Assembly (NCBI GenBank): GCA_030039095.1
Contig: JASHQP010000560.1
Span: 1-5,119 of the forward strand
From: Streptosporangiaceae bacterium
GTDB lineage: Bacteria; Actinomycetota; Actinomycetes; Streptosporangiales; Streptosporangiaceae
Direction: 5' to 3'
Length of the DNA stretch: 5,119 bases
The notes below the pieces were generated by a model that was not told the DNA's origin, searched no databases, and worked only from the letters and a program-made list of their open reading frames with translations. Shown piece by piece: positions 1 through 5,119 of this stretch. Both the position numbers and the translations under genes were made by a program. Within the stretch, counting starts at the first letter, position 1, and every line of letters begins with the position of its first letter.

Positions 1-1034
1 AGGAAGCCAACCCCCCAGGCGATGTGCATCGCTGCCAGCACCCGGGGAACCCGCGCCGCCACTCCCGGGCGCAGGTGACGCACCGCCATCGCGCCGACGC
101 CGATCACTCCCGCCACGTACAGAGCTGGGACAGCGAACCCGCAGGCCAGGATCGTGGGCCAGATCCCGGCGGCGTCGCCGAGCAGGCCGGCGAGTCCCGC
201 GATCCCCGCCAGCGCCCCGATCGCCATCACCAGGACGGCGGCCGGGGGCGCCAGGTACCGCGGGTTGATCGTGCCGGCGTGCTGCCGCGCCACCACCCGG
301 CGCCACCGGCCGTAGTGGAAATACTGCGCCGCGAGCATGCGGACGCTCGCCCGTGGCCGGTAGGTGACCCGGAGCGCCGGCTCGAACCACACGACCCCCC
401 CGGCCAGCCGGATCCGGTGGTTGAGCTCCCAGTCCTCGGCGCGCAGGTAGGTCTCGTCATAGCCGCCCACCTGCTCGATCGCGGCCCTGCGGTACACGCC
501 CAGATAGACCGAGTCGACCGGCCCCGGCTGCCCGCCGGTGTGAAACCTGGACGCCCCCACCCCGTACGGGGAGGTCATCGCCCAGGCAACCGCCTGCTGG
601 AAGGGGGTTACGCCCTCCGCGGCCATGATCCCGCCGACGTTGGCAGCGCCGGTCCTGCGCAGCTGGGCGACCGCGGTGCGCAGGTAGCCCTGCGGCAGCA
701 GGGCGTGCCCGTCGACCCTGGCCACGATCGAGTGCCGGGACGCCTTGATCGCCGCGTTGACCGCGCACGGGATGTGGCCCGTCGGATTGGGAACCACGGT
801 GACGCGCGGGTCGGCGGCGGCGATCCGCTCGGACAGCCGCAGAGTCTGGTCCCGGGAGGGGCCGACAGCGAGCACGACCTCCAGCTCGCCCGGGTAATCC
901 TGGCCGAGCACGCTGCGCACGGATTCCGCCAGGCTCTGTTCCTCATTCCTTACCGGCATAACCACCGAAATCGGTTCGTGCTTAACAGAATCCTGCCCGG
1001 CAGCATCTGCTGGAATGCCAGGTGAATGAGTCAT
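1..1034 (-). CDS. ExoA-like family 2 glycosyltransferase, membrane-anchored (3' end outside window)
   Basis: A GT-A fold glycosyltransferase that probably adds a sugar from a nucleotide donor to a lipid-linked or envelope glycan at the inner face of the membrane. I translated the reverse complement by eye: 344 full codons without a stop, cut by the left window edge. The start of the nucleotide-binding fold is ISVVMPVRNEE (residues 22-32). RVDGH (106-110) is the acidic DxD-like metal/donor site. A GPVDSVYLGVYRR stretch (171-183) is followed by GGYDETYLRAEDWELNHRIR (190-209), where ED is the expected catalytic region. YGRWR (241-245) precedes hydrophobic segments at about 261-286, 292-318 and 330 onward, probably membrane spans. 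The order VDGHA, GPVDSVY, DWELNxRIR is that of succinoglycan ExoA-type enzymes. ATG at 1034 is chosen, but an in-frame ATG at 1043 is equally possible; neither has a clear Shine-Dalgarno sequence. The gene follows phoH2 on the same strand after about 100 bases. The acceptor sugar cannot be told. Confidence 0.92.
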   Translation of the reverse strand, partial: MTHSPGIPADAAGQDSVKHEPISVVMPVRNEEQSLAESVRSVLGQDYPGELEVVLAVGPSRDQTLRLSERIAAADPRVTVVPNPTGHIPCAVNAAIKASRHSIVARVDGHALLPQGYLRTAVAQLRRTGAANVGGIMAAEGVTPFQQAVAWAMTSPYGVGASRFHTGGQPGPVDSVYLGVYRRAAIEQVGGYDETYLRAEDWELNHRIRLAGGVVWFEPALRVTYRPRASVRMLAAQYFHYGRWRRVVARQHAGTINPRYLAPPAAVLVMAIGALAGIAGLAGLLGDAAGIWPTILACGFAVPALYVAGVIGVGAMAVRHLRPGVAARVPRVLAAMHIAWGVGF

Positions 1035-1092
1035 GACGCGCATAACCGTACCGTGCCAGAGTCGGTACTGCGAGCGCGGTCAAAGGCAAAAC

Positions 1093-1106
1093 CTAGTAAA
1101 GACTAG
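1093..1106 (-). terminator. Small hairpin after phoH2 with short U-rich tail
   Basis: A perfect 5-bp inverted repeat (CTAGT, 4-base loop, ACTAG) lies 35 bases past the phoH2 stop codon. On the minus strand it is followed by GTTTTGCC. A second palindromic stretch, GCGGGAATTCCGC (1119-1131), lies between it and the stop. The stem is short and A/T-containing, so this would be a weak intrinsic terminator at best, or an attenuation point between phoH2 and the glycosyltransferase gene. Confidence 0.25.
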
Positions 1107-1141
1107 AGAAGGAGTTATGCGGGAATTCCGCCTGGTAACAC

Positions 1142-2455
1142 CTAAAGAACGGCGTCCTCCAGCATCTCTGTGACCAGCGCCGCTATCGGCGAGCGCTCGG
1201 AACGAATCAGGGTAACGTGCGCAAAAAGCGGATGGCCCTTGAGTTTCTCGATTACGGCAACTACCCCATCGTGCCTGCCGACCCGCAAATTGTCCCGCTG
1301 CGCGATGTCGTGGGTCAGCACCACCCGGGACCCGCTGCCGATTCTGGAAAGCACGGTGAGCAATACACCGCGCTCGAGCGACTGCGCCTCGTCCACGATC
1401 ACGAACGAATCATGCAGGGACCGCCCGCGGATATGGGTCAGCGGCAGAACCTCGAGCATGTCCCTGCTCAGCACCTCGTCGATCACGTCCTGGGAGGTGA
1501 CGGCCGACAGCGTGTCGTAGACCGCTTGCGACCACGGGTTCATCTTGTCCGCCTCGGAGCCGGGCAGGTAGCCGAGCTCCTGGCCGCCCACCGCATACAG
1601 CGGCCGGAACACGACCAGCTTGCGGTGCTGGCGCCGCTCCATCACGGCTTCGAGGCCGGCGCACAGGGCCAGCGCGGACTTGCCGGTCCCGGCCCGGCCG
1701 CCCAGCGATACGATCCCCACGTCCGGATCGAGCAGCAGGTCGAGGGCCACTCGCTGCTCGGCGCTCCGGCCGCGCAGGCCGAACACCTCGCGGTCGCCGC
1801 GGACCAGCCGCACCGACTTGTCCGGCTGAACCCGGCCGAGCGCGCTGCCTGCCCCGGACGCCCCACTGACCAGCACCAGGCCGGTGTGACAGGGAAGCTC
1901 CCGCGCCGCGGCGCAGTCCAGCTGCCCGCTGGCGTACAGCTCGTCGATCTCCGCGGCGGTGACGTCAAGCTCGCGCATACCGGTCCAGCCGGAGTCGGCG
2001 GGGAGCTCGGCCCGGTACTCCTGCGCGGTCAGGCCGATCGCGGCGGCCTTCACCCGGAGCGGCAGATCCTTGCTGACCAGCACCACGCTCTCGCCCTCGG
2101 CCGCCAGGCTGCGGGCCACGGAGAGGATCCTGGTGTCGTTGTCACCAAGGCGGAACCCTGCCGGCAGGACCGTCGGGTCTGTGTGGTTCAGCTCGACACG
2201 TACCGTGCCTCCCAGGTCGCCGACCGGGAGGTCGGCGTCCAGCCTGCCGTACTCGACCCGCAGGTCGTCCAGGAAACGCAGTGCCTGCCGGGCGAAGAAG
2301 CCGAGTTCCGGGTGGTGACGCTTGGCCTCGAGTTCGGTGATGACCACCACAGGGAGGACCACTCGGTGCTCGGCGAATCTGCCGATGGCCGCCGGGTCGG
2401 CGAGCAAGACGCTGGTGTCCAGGACATAGGTGCGACGCGCTGAGGAACTGGCCAC
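1142..2455 (-). CDS. phoH2: PhoH2: PIN-domain RNase fused to PhoH ATPase/helicase
   Basis: A cytoplasmic 437-residue protein joining an N-terminal PIN nuclease to a C-terminal PhoH ATPase. Mycobacterial homologues unwind and cleave RNA in an ATP-dependent way. PIN acidic residues are visible: D13 in [13 protein letters not shown]41 in ITELEAK, D107 in DNDTRI and D130 in LVSKD. The PhoH part starts near 225 ([10 protein letters not shown]). It carries Walker [10 protein letters not shown] (252-260), Walker B FVIVDEAQ (351-358), then [10 protein letters not shown] (381-390) and RVGRHDG (391-397). All expected motifs are intact, and the length fits M. tuberculosis Rv1095 (about 433 residues). 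I choose GTG at 2455 because GAGGAG sits 5 bases upstream and the family begins just before the VLDTS strand. An in-frame GTG at 2485 would add ten residues ([10 protein letters not shown]) without a ribosome binding site. The gene lies downstream of the prenyl synthase, a pairing common in actinobacteria. Confidence 0.97.
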   Translation of the reverse strand: MASSSARRTYVLDTSVLLADPAAIGRFAEHRVVLPVVVITELEAKRHHPELGFFARQALRFLDDLRVEYGRLDADLPVGDLGGTVRVELNHTDPTVLPAGFRLGDNDTRILSVARSLAAEGESVVLVSKDLPLRVKAAAIGLTAQEYRAELPADSGWTGMRELDVTAAEIDELYASGQLDCAAARELPCHTGLVLVSGASGAGSALGRVQPDKSVRLVRGDREVFGLRGRSAEQRVALDLLLDPDVGIVSLGGRAGTGKSALALCAGLEAVMERRQHRKLVVFRPLYAVGGQELGYLPGSEADKMNPWSQAVYDTLSAVTSQDVIDEVLSRDMLEVLPLTHIRGRSLHDSFVIVDEAQSLERGVLLTVLSRIGSGSRVVLTHDIAQRDNLRVGRHDGVVAVIEKLKGHPLFAHVTLIRSERSPIAALVTEMLEDAVL

Positions 2456-2460
2456 TCGCT

Positions 2461-2466
2461 CTCCTC
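2461..2466 (-). promoter_or_regulatory. Shine-Dalgarno site of phoH2
   Basis: On the minus strand the sequence reads GAGGAG, then 5 bases, then GTG at 2455. This site decides the start: the longer reading from GTG 2485 has no comparable site. Confidence 0.8.
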
Positions 2467-2621
2467 TTGGCGCTCGGGGCGCCACATTGGGACAGACGTG
2501 CCAACGGACCGGGACCGGCCAGCAACGGGCCGGGCGCCGGCCCTTCGCTCACCACGCCTGCGTACCAGGACGCGAAGCTCGAGGATCTCGAGGGCCTTCC
2601 CGGCGGGCGGCTACACACCAC

Positions 2622-2691
2622 CCGTCACGTAAGACGTTACCCTCGGTGAGCCGTTCCCCGGAAGTACCACCACGTGCTGTTAACGTGACGG
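2622..2691. repeat. 9-bp inverted repeat flanking the candidate phoH2 promoter
   Basis: CCGTCACGT at 2622-2630 is the exact reverse complement of ACGTGACGG at 2683-2691. The match continues with AA/TT if a one-base gap is allowed (CCGTCACGTAA against TTAACGTGACGG). The arms are centred 61 bases apart. One lies at the predicted transcription start and the other upstream of the -35 element, an arrangement suited to a pair of operator half-sites or a long-range stem. A second small palindrome, GTAAGACGTTAC with 4-bp arms, lies at 2629-2640. The sequence match is seen directly; the role is inference. Confidence 0.5.
2633..2657 (-). promoter_or_regulatory. Candidate ECF sigma factor promoter for phoH2
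   Basis: Reading the minus strand, GGAAC (2657-2653) is followed by a 16-base spacer and CGTC (2636-2633). This fits the general consensus of actinobacterial ECF sigma factors of the SigE type (GGAAC or AAC, 16-17 bases, CGTC/CGTT). The start of transcription would fall near 2626. Such short motifs occur by chance in high-GC DNA, so the call rests on the spacing, the orientation and the intergenic position. Confidence 0.35.
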
Positions 2692-2764
2692 ACATCGGGC
2701 GTGCTCACTGGTCAGCGGGCTGATCCCGCGACCGCCGGCGCCCGCCGGGCCCGCTGCGGCCGCC

Positions 2765-2780
2765 AGGCGGCAGACCGCCT
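2765..2780 (-). terminator. Hairpin immediately after the prenyl synthase stop
   Basis: A perfect 6-bp stem (AGGCGG, 4-base loop, CCGCCT) begins two bases after the TGA at 2785-2783. On the minus strand it is followed by GC-rich sequence rather than a U tract. On the plus strand it is followed by TTTTC. It may end the prenyl synthase message without a U tract, as often seen in high-GC actinobacteria, or protect its 3' end. This would separate the prenyl synthase from phoH2 transcriptionally. Confidence 0.45.
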
Positions 2781-2782
2781 TT

Positions 2783-3544
2783 TCAGGCGCCGTACCGGCG
2801 TTGCCGCGCGGCATAGGAACGCAGCGCGCGCAGGAAATCCACCCGGCGGAAGGCCGGCCAGTAGGCGTCGCAGAAATAGAATTCGGAATGGGCGCTCTGC
2901 CAGAGCAGGAACCCCCCGAGGCGCTGCTCACCCGAGGTCCGGATGACCAAATCGGGGTCGGGCTGCCCGGCGGTGTACAGGTGCTCGGCGATGTGCTCCA
3001 CGTCGAGAACCTCGGCGAGTTCCTCGATCGTGGTTCCCCGAGTGGCGTGGTCCTGCAGCAGCGAACGCACGGCATCGGCGATCTCCCGCCTGCCCCCGTA
3101 CCCGACGGCGACGTTGACGAGCAGCCCGCCCTCGTTCGCCGTGGCGTCGGCCGCGTCCTTGAGCACCTGGGCGGTGTCGGCGGGCAGCAGGTCGAGGGCA
3201 CCCATCGGGTTCACGTGCCAGTTCTGCGCGACGAGCCCGCGGACGGTGTCCTCGATGATCCGCAGCAGCGGCTCGAGCTCGGTAGAGGGCCGTGCCAGGT
3301 TGTCGGTCGAGAGCAGCCAGAGGGTGACGACCTCGACGCCGGTCTGCCGGCACCACTGCAGCACCTCGAATATCTTGTCGGCGCCCGCCTGGTGACCGCT
3401 GCTGACATCGGCCAGGCCCGCCGAGCGGGCCCAGCGGCGGTTACCGTCGCACATCACCCCAACGTGCCTGGGGATCGCCCGAGGCGAAAGCGACGCTTCG
3501 ATTCTGTGCTCGTAGAGCCGGTAGGCGAGATCGCGTACTCCCAT
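2783..3544 (-). CDS. Rv1086-like short-chain Z-isoprenyl diphosphate synthase (cis-prenyltransferase)
   Basis: This 253-residue cis-prenyltransferase condenses isopentenyl diphosphate with an allylic diphosphate in cis; the product feeds polyprenyl-phosphate carriers for envelope glycans. Family motifs are complete: VMCDGNRRWA (30-39) with catalytic D33; GADKIFEVLQWC (54-65); LWLLSTDNL (75-83); VNVAVGYGGRREI (143-155); and DLVIRTSGEQR (198-208) with R202 and R208 for diphosphate binding. Next come FLLWQS (212-217), E221 in HSEFYF (metal binding) and WPAFRRVDFLRALR (229-242). CDGNRRWA instead of the usual MDGNGRWA, together with leucine at 77 after the aromatic residue, matches Rv1086, which makes C15 Z,E-farnesyl diphosphate. 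A full-length undecaprenyl or decaprenyl synthase is therefore expected elsewhere in the genome. ATG 3544 is supported by GAGGAAGGG six bases upstream and by the family N-terminus (LAYRLYEHRI). The start lies inside the upstream frame. Chain length is inferred, so a standard UppS role is not excluded. Confidence 0.94.
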   Translation of the reverse strand: MGVRDLAYRLYEHRIEASLSPRAIPRHVGVMCDGNRRWARSAGLADVSSGHQAGADKIFEVLQWCRQTGVEVVTLWLLSTDNLARPSTELEPLLRIIEDTVRGLVAQNWHVNPMGALDLLPADTAQVLKDAADATANEGGLLVNVAVGYGGRREIADAVRSLLQDHATRGTTIEELAEVLDVEHIAEHLYTAGQPDPDLVIRTSGEQRLGGFLLWQSAHSEFYFCDAYWPAFRRVDFLRALRSYAARQRRYGA

Positions 3545-4178
3545 CCCGCACCCTTCCTCGCTGCCGCCAGGATGGCTTGCCGAACCCGGCCCGCCTCATC
3601 CTGGCTGTCGTCGCCTTCGCGCCGGACGCCCAGCCTGCGACCGCGGCACCGCCCGGTTCCCTAAGCACCGTATCCAAGAATGTCACCAGTTCGGCTGAGG
3701 TCAGGACGGCTCGCACGCCAATCCCATCAGACCCCCATGCCTCGACGACCGCCCGGCGGGTAAGACGCCAGCCCGGCCGCTGGCCACCGAGCCACTCCGC
3801 CGAGTCCCGGAGCACGCAGCGGAACTCTCCGCTGCCCGGCAAGTCGGACCGCTCCCTCGACCGGAGCGAGAAGTACTCGCGCTCTCCCGGACGGAACCCC
3901 GGGCCCACCGCCGGGGCAGACGAGCCGGGCTGCCCCGGCTCGGGGAACCGGTCGTCCGGATCGGGCCACGCCGCGGCCTGAGCCAGATCCTGGCGCGCCG
4001 CGGCGACACTGGCAGCTAGCCGGGCCAGCCGGAAGCCGCATCGTTCGCCGACCGAAGCAAAGGGCTTGCGGCCGCGCCGGAGGTCGAGCGTGATCTCATA
4101 GGGCATGCCCAGCCGGTCATTACACGCCACGGCGGTAACCGCCAGAATGGATCCATCAACGCAGCGTAGTTCCCCCAT
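3441..4178 (-). CDS. Unrecognised protein overlapping the prenyl synthase start
   Basis: A 245-codon frame I cannot assign to a family. Residues 1-75 include a short strand-like stretch (MPYEITLDLRRG, 25-36) and a helix-like stretch (FRLARLAASVAAARQDLAQAAA, about 49-70). A Pro/Gly-rich linker spans 72-99. A second compact part, about 100-175, starts EYFSLRSRER and ends VRAVLTSAELVTFLDTVLRE. No signal peptide, membrane span or catalytic motif is evident. Residues 25-205 have the high G/C third positions expected of real genes, better than the competing frames. The first 24 codons and the last 34, which overlap the prenyl synthase, do not. The true start may therefore be Met25 (ATG at 4106) and the native end near 3545. 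Neither ATG has a clear ribosome binding site, but a TAACGT box lies 6 bases before ATG 4178. It is probably cotranscribed with the prenyl synthase. Confidence 0.5.
   Translation of the reverse strand: MGELRCVDGSILAVTAVACNDRLGMPYEITLDLRRGRKPFASVGERCGFRLARLAASVAAARQDLAQAAAWPDPDDRFPEPGQPGSSAPAVGPGFRPGEREYFSLRSRERSDLPGSGEFRCVLRDSAEWLGGQRPGWRLTRRAVVEAWGSDGIGVRAVLTSAELVTFLDTVLREPGGAAVAGWASGAKATTARMRRAGFGKPSWRQRGRVRDGSTRSRLPALRAQNRSVAFASGDPQARWGDVRR
3551..3559 (-). promoter_or_regulatory. Shine-Dalgarno site of the prenyl synthase, inside the upstream frame
   Basis: On the minus strand GAGGAAGGG is followed by 6 bases and ATG at 3544. It fixes the start of the prenyl synthase. Because it lies within the frame of the upstream gene, the two may be translationally coupled. 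Confidence 0.75.
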
Positions 4179-4184
4179 AACGGA

Positions 4185-4190
4185 ACGTTA
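4185..4190 (-). promoter_or_regulatory. Possible -10 box of a leaderless transcript for the unrecognised gene
   Basis: On the minus strand TAACGT (TANNNT pattern) stands six bases before ATG 4178, the usual placing for leaderless actinobacterial messages. It would explain the lack of a ribosome binding site. No good -35 hexamer is seen 16-18 bases further upstream, so this is weak. Confidence 0.22.
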
Positions 4191-4343
4191 ACATCTTCGA
4201 TCCCGAAAGGGACAGCCCTCACGCCGCCCAGCCTGCCAATGAGCTCAGCCTTCGCTGAGGAACGGCACCGCAGTCCGGCGCTCACGCGTCGCTGTCTATA
4301 TCCTTCTCGCAACATACAGAGTTGAAAACCCCTTCAGGCAGCC

Positions 4344-4350
4344 GAGAGGA
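4344..4350 (+). promoter_or_regulatory. Shine-Dalgarno site of the PEPCK homologue
   Basis: GAGAGGA is followed by six bases and ATG at 4357. This supports the chosen start and the shortened N-terminus. I found no convincing -35/-10 pair in the 178-base divergent region upstream; TATAT at 4297-4301 has no matching -35. Confidence 0.7.
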
Positions 4351-4356
4351 CGGGCG

Positions 4357-5119
4357 ATGGTCGACGTGCACGCAGCACTTGACGGGGCGGGACTGAGAAA
4401 CGTTCACGTCCGCGAGTACGTGCGGTACTGGGCCGAGCTCACCGGAGCCGCGCGGATCGAGGTCGTCAGCGCGGCCGACGACGCGCGGCTCATCAGCGAG
4501 GCCCTCGCCGAAGGGGAAATCGTGCCCGCCGGCGAGGGACTGTATTACTCACGCAGCTACGTCAAGGACACCGCGCGCTCGGAGGAGCGCACGATCGTCG
4601 CCACGAGCAACCCCGACGACAAGGGCGTCTACAACAACTGGCACCCGGCCGACGAGATGCGCCTGCTCCTCGAGGGCCTCATGCGCGGTGCGTCCGCCGG
4701 AAAGACGATGTACGTCGTGCCGTACCTGATGGCGCCGGTCGGGTCGCCGCTCGAGCGGTACGCAGCGGGCGTGCAGCTCACCGACACCCGCACGGTCGCG
4801 CTGCACATGATCCGCATGGCACGCGTCGGGGTGGAGTACATCGACAACCTCGCGGACCCCGGCAGCTTCGTCCGCGCGGTGCACGTCACCGGCGACCTGG
4901 AGACCCTTGGCCAGGGAACGCCCGACGACAAGCGCTACTTCGTTACGTTCGCCGACGAGCGGACCATTCTGCACTTCGGCTCTTCTTACGGCGGCAACGC
5001 GCTGCTGGGCAAGATCGCGCATGGGCTGCGGCAGGCCGCCTATGACGGGTGGGCCTCGGGTGAGTTCCTGGCCGAGCAGTTCATGCTCATCGGCATCGCG
5101 GACAGGCAGACCGGCAGGC
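4357..5119 (+). CDS. Divergent GTP-type phosphoenolpyruvate carboxykinase homologue (3' end outside window)
   Basis: Normal family members convert oxaloacetate and GTP to phosphoenolpyruvate, GDP and CO2 in the cytoplasm, at the head of gluconeogenesis. The window holds the first 254 codons of an expected 550-600. Family landmarks in order: DTARSEERT (71-79; canonical DVARxExRT, R74 matching the substrate-binding Arg87 of rat PEPCK), NNW (93-95), GKTMYVVPYLMAPVGSPLE (115-133; canonical GRTMYVxPFxMGPLGSP), LTDT (141-144), FGSSYGGNALLGK (207-219; canonical FGSGYGGNxLLGK) and FLAEQFMLIGI (237-247; canonical WLAEHMLILGI). Two manganese ligands look changed: canonical Lys244 is I220 and canonical His264 is Q241. 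The third ligand, the P-loop and the guanine site lie outside the window. It may thus be a PEPCK paralogue with altered metal use or another reaction. The start is supported by GAGAGGA six bases before ATG; codon use matches the neighbours. I withhold the symbol pckG because of these changes. Confidence 0.87.
   Translation, partial: MVDVHAALDGAGLRNVHVREYVRYWAELTGAARIEVVSAADDARLISEALAEGEIVPAGEGLYYSRSYVKDTARSEERTIVATSNPDDKGVYNNWHPADEMRLLLEGLMRGASAGKTMYVVPYLMAPVGSPLERYAAGVQLTDTRTVALHMIRMARVGVEYIDNLADPGSFVRAVHVTGDLETLGQGTPDDKRYFVTFADERTILHFGSSYGGNALLGKIAHGLRQAAYDGWASGEFLAEQFMLIGIADRQTGR

Larger units (their letters stand above)
2456..2782. other. 327-base intergenic region between the prenyl synthase and phoH2
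   Basis: No protein-coding gene could be supported here on either strand. Near the prenyl synthase end there are two GC-rich hairpins (2765-2780; and GCGGG/CCCGC at 2715-2729). The centre holds CACGTG (2671-2676), GTTAAC (2679-2684), a 9-bp inverted repeat and a possible ECF-type promoter. The phoH2-proximal part (2467-2620) holds nothing recognisable apart from GC-rich sequence. A transcript from the suggested promoter would have a leader of about 170 bases before phoH2. Confidence 0.7.

Noticed and set aside
24..1025. Long open frame on the plus strand (333 codons) antisense to the glycosyltransferase
   Set aside because: It is Arg/Pro/Gly-rich, without family motifs, and lies opposite a clear ExoA-like gene. 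Long antisense frames are expected in high-GC coding DNA.
1117..1173. Small plus-strand frame of 18 codons preceded by AAGGAG
   Set aside because: The spacing between AAGGAG and ATG is only two bases, the peptide overlaps the end of phoH2 antisense, and it has no coding character.
1217..2443. Plus-strand open frame of 408 codons opposite phoH2
   Set aside because: The opposite strand encodes a complete PhoH2 with all motifs. This frame has no recognisable domain and no ribosome binding site.
2456..2499. Longer phoH2 reading from GTG 2485
   Set aside because: The extra ten residues precede the family's normal N-terminus, and GTG 2455 has a far better ribosome binding site.
2142..2621. 159-codon minus-strand frame starting in the gap and running into phoH2
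   Set aside because: It would overlap phoH2 by more than 300 bases in another frame. Third-position G/C in its first part is fairly high, so I considered a leader peptide, but it has no stop before the phoH2 start and no ribosome binding site.
2549..2695. 48-codon minus-strand frame (begins MSVTLTARGG) in the gap upstream of phoH2
   Set aside because: It has no ribosome binding site and poor third-position G/C, and it overlaps the palindromes and candidate promoter. I considered it as a PhoAT-like gene but nothing supports that.
2801..3664. Plus-strand open frame of 287 codons opposite the prenyl synthase
   Set aside because: Shadow of a complete cis-prenyltransferase; its composition is typical of antisense GC-rich frames.
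4016..4315. 99-codon minus-strand frame as a possible 5' extension of the unrecognised gene through a frameshift
   Set aside because: Its third positions are mixed, it has no ribosome binding site, and the sequence gives no sign of a joined domain.
4549..5022. Minus-strand open frame of 157 codons opposite the PEPCK homologue
   Set aside because: It lies wholly inside a gene with clear PEPCK motifs on the other strand.

Overview
The window is high-GC DNA (roughly two thirds G+C or more, with strong G/C preference at third codon positions) and reads as the chromosome of an actinobacterium. The best markers are a PIN-PhoH protein of the mycobacterial PhoH2 type and a cis-prenyltransferase that closely resembles Mycobacterium tuberculosis Rv1086 as I remember it. 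Genus and order cannot be fixed from the sequence. I see no tRNA, rRNA, CRISPR array, insertion sequence or phage gene.

Layout. Four genes lie on the minus strand and one on the plus strand. Reading the minus strand in its direction of transcription (right to left): an unrecognised protein (4178-3441); a short-chain Z-isoprenyl diphosphate synthase (3544-2783), whose start lies inside the end of the previous frame; a 327-base gap with hairpins, an inverted repeat and a possible ECF-type promoter; phoH2 (2455-1142); a gap of about 100 bases; and an ExoA-like family 2 glycosyltransferase (from 1034, running off the left edge). On the plus strand a GTP-type phosphoenolpyruvate carboxykinase homologue begins at 4357 and runs off the right edge. 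It is transcribed divergently from the unrecognised gene across a 178-base intergenic region.

How the genes may work together. The prenyl synthase would supply a short Z-prenyl diphosphate for polyprenyl-phosphate carriers. The glycosyltransferase belongs to a family that builds exopolysaccharide or cell-envelope glycans, often on such carriers. A shared envelope theme is possible but is inference. PhoH2 is an RNA-acting PIN nuclease/ATPase and is a usual neighbour of this type of prenyl synthase in actinobacteria. The PEPCK homologue has no clear link to the others.

Most notable points. (1) In the PEPCK homologue two of the three expected active-site manganese ligands appear replaced (Lys to Ile at residue 220, His to Gln at residue 241), although the surrounding motifs are kept. 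(2) The unrecognised frame overlaps the prenyl synthase by 104 bases, and its codon character falls off just where the overlap begins, which suggests a lost stop codon. (3) The gap upstream of phoH2 carries an ECF-like promoter bracketed by a 9-bp inverted repeat. No antitoxin gene of the mycobacterial PhoAT kind could be supported there.
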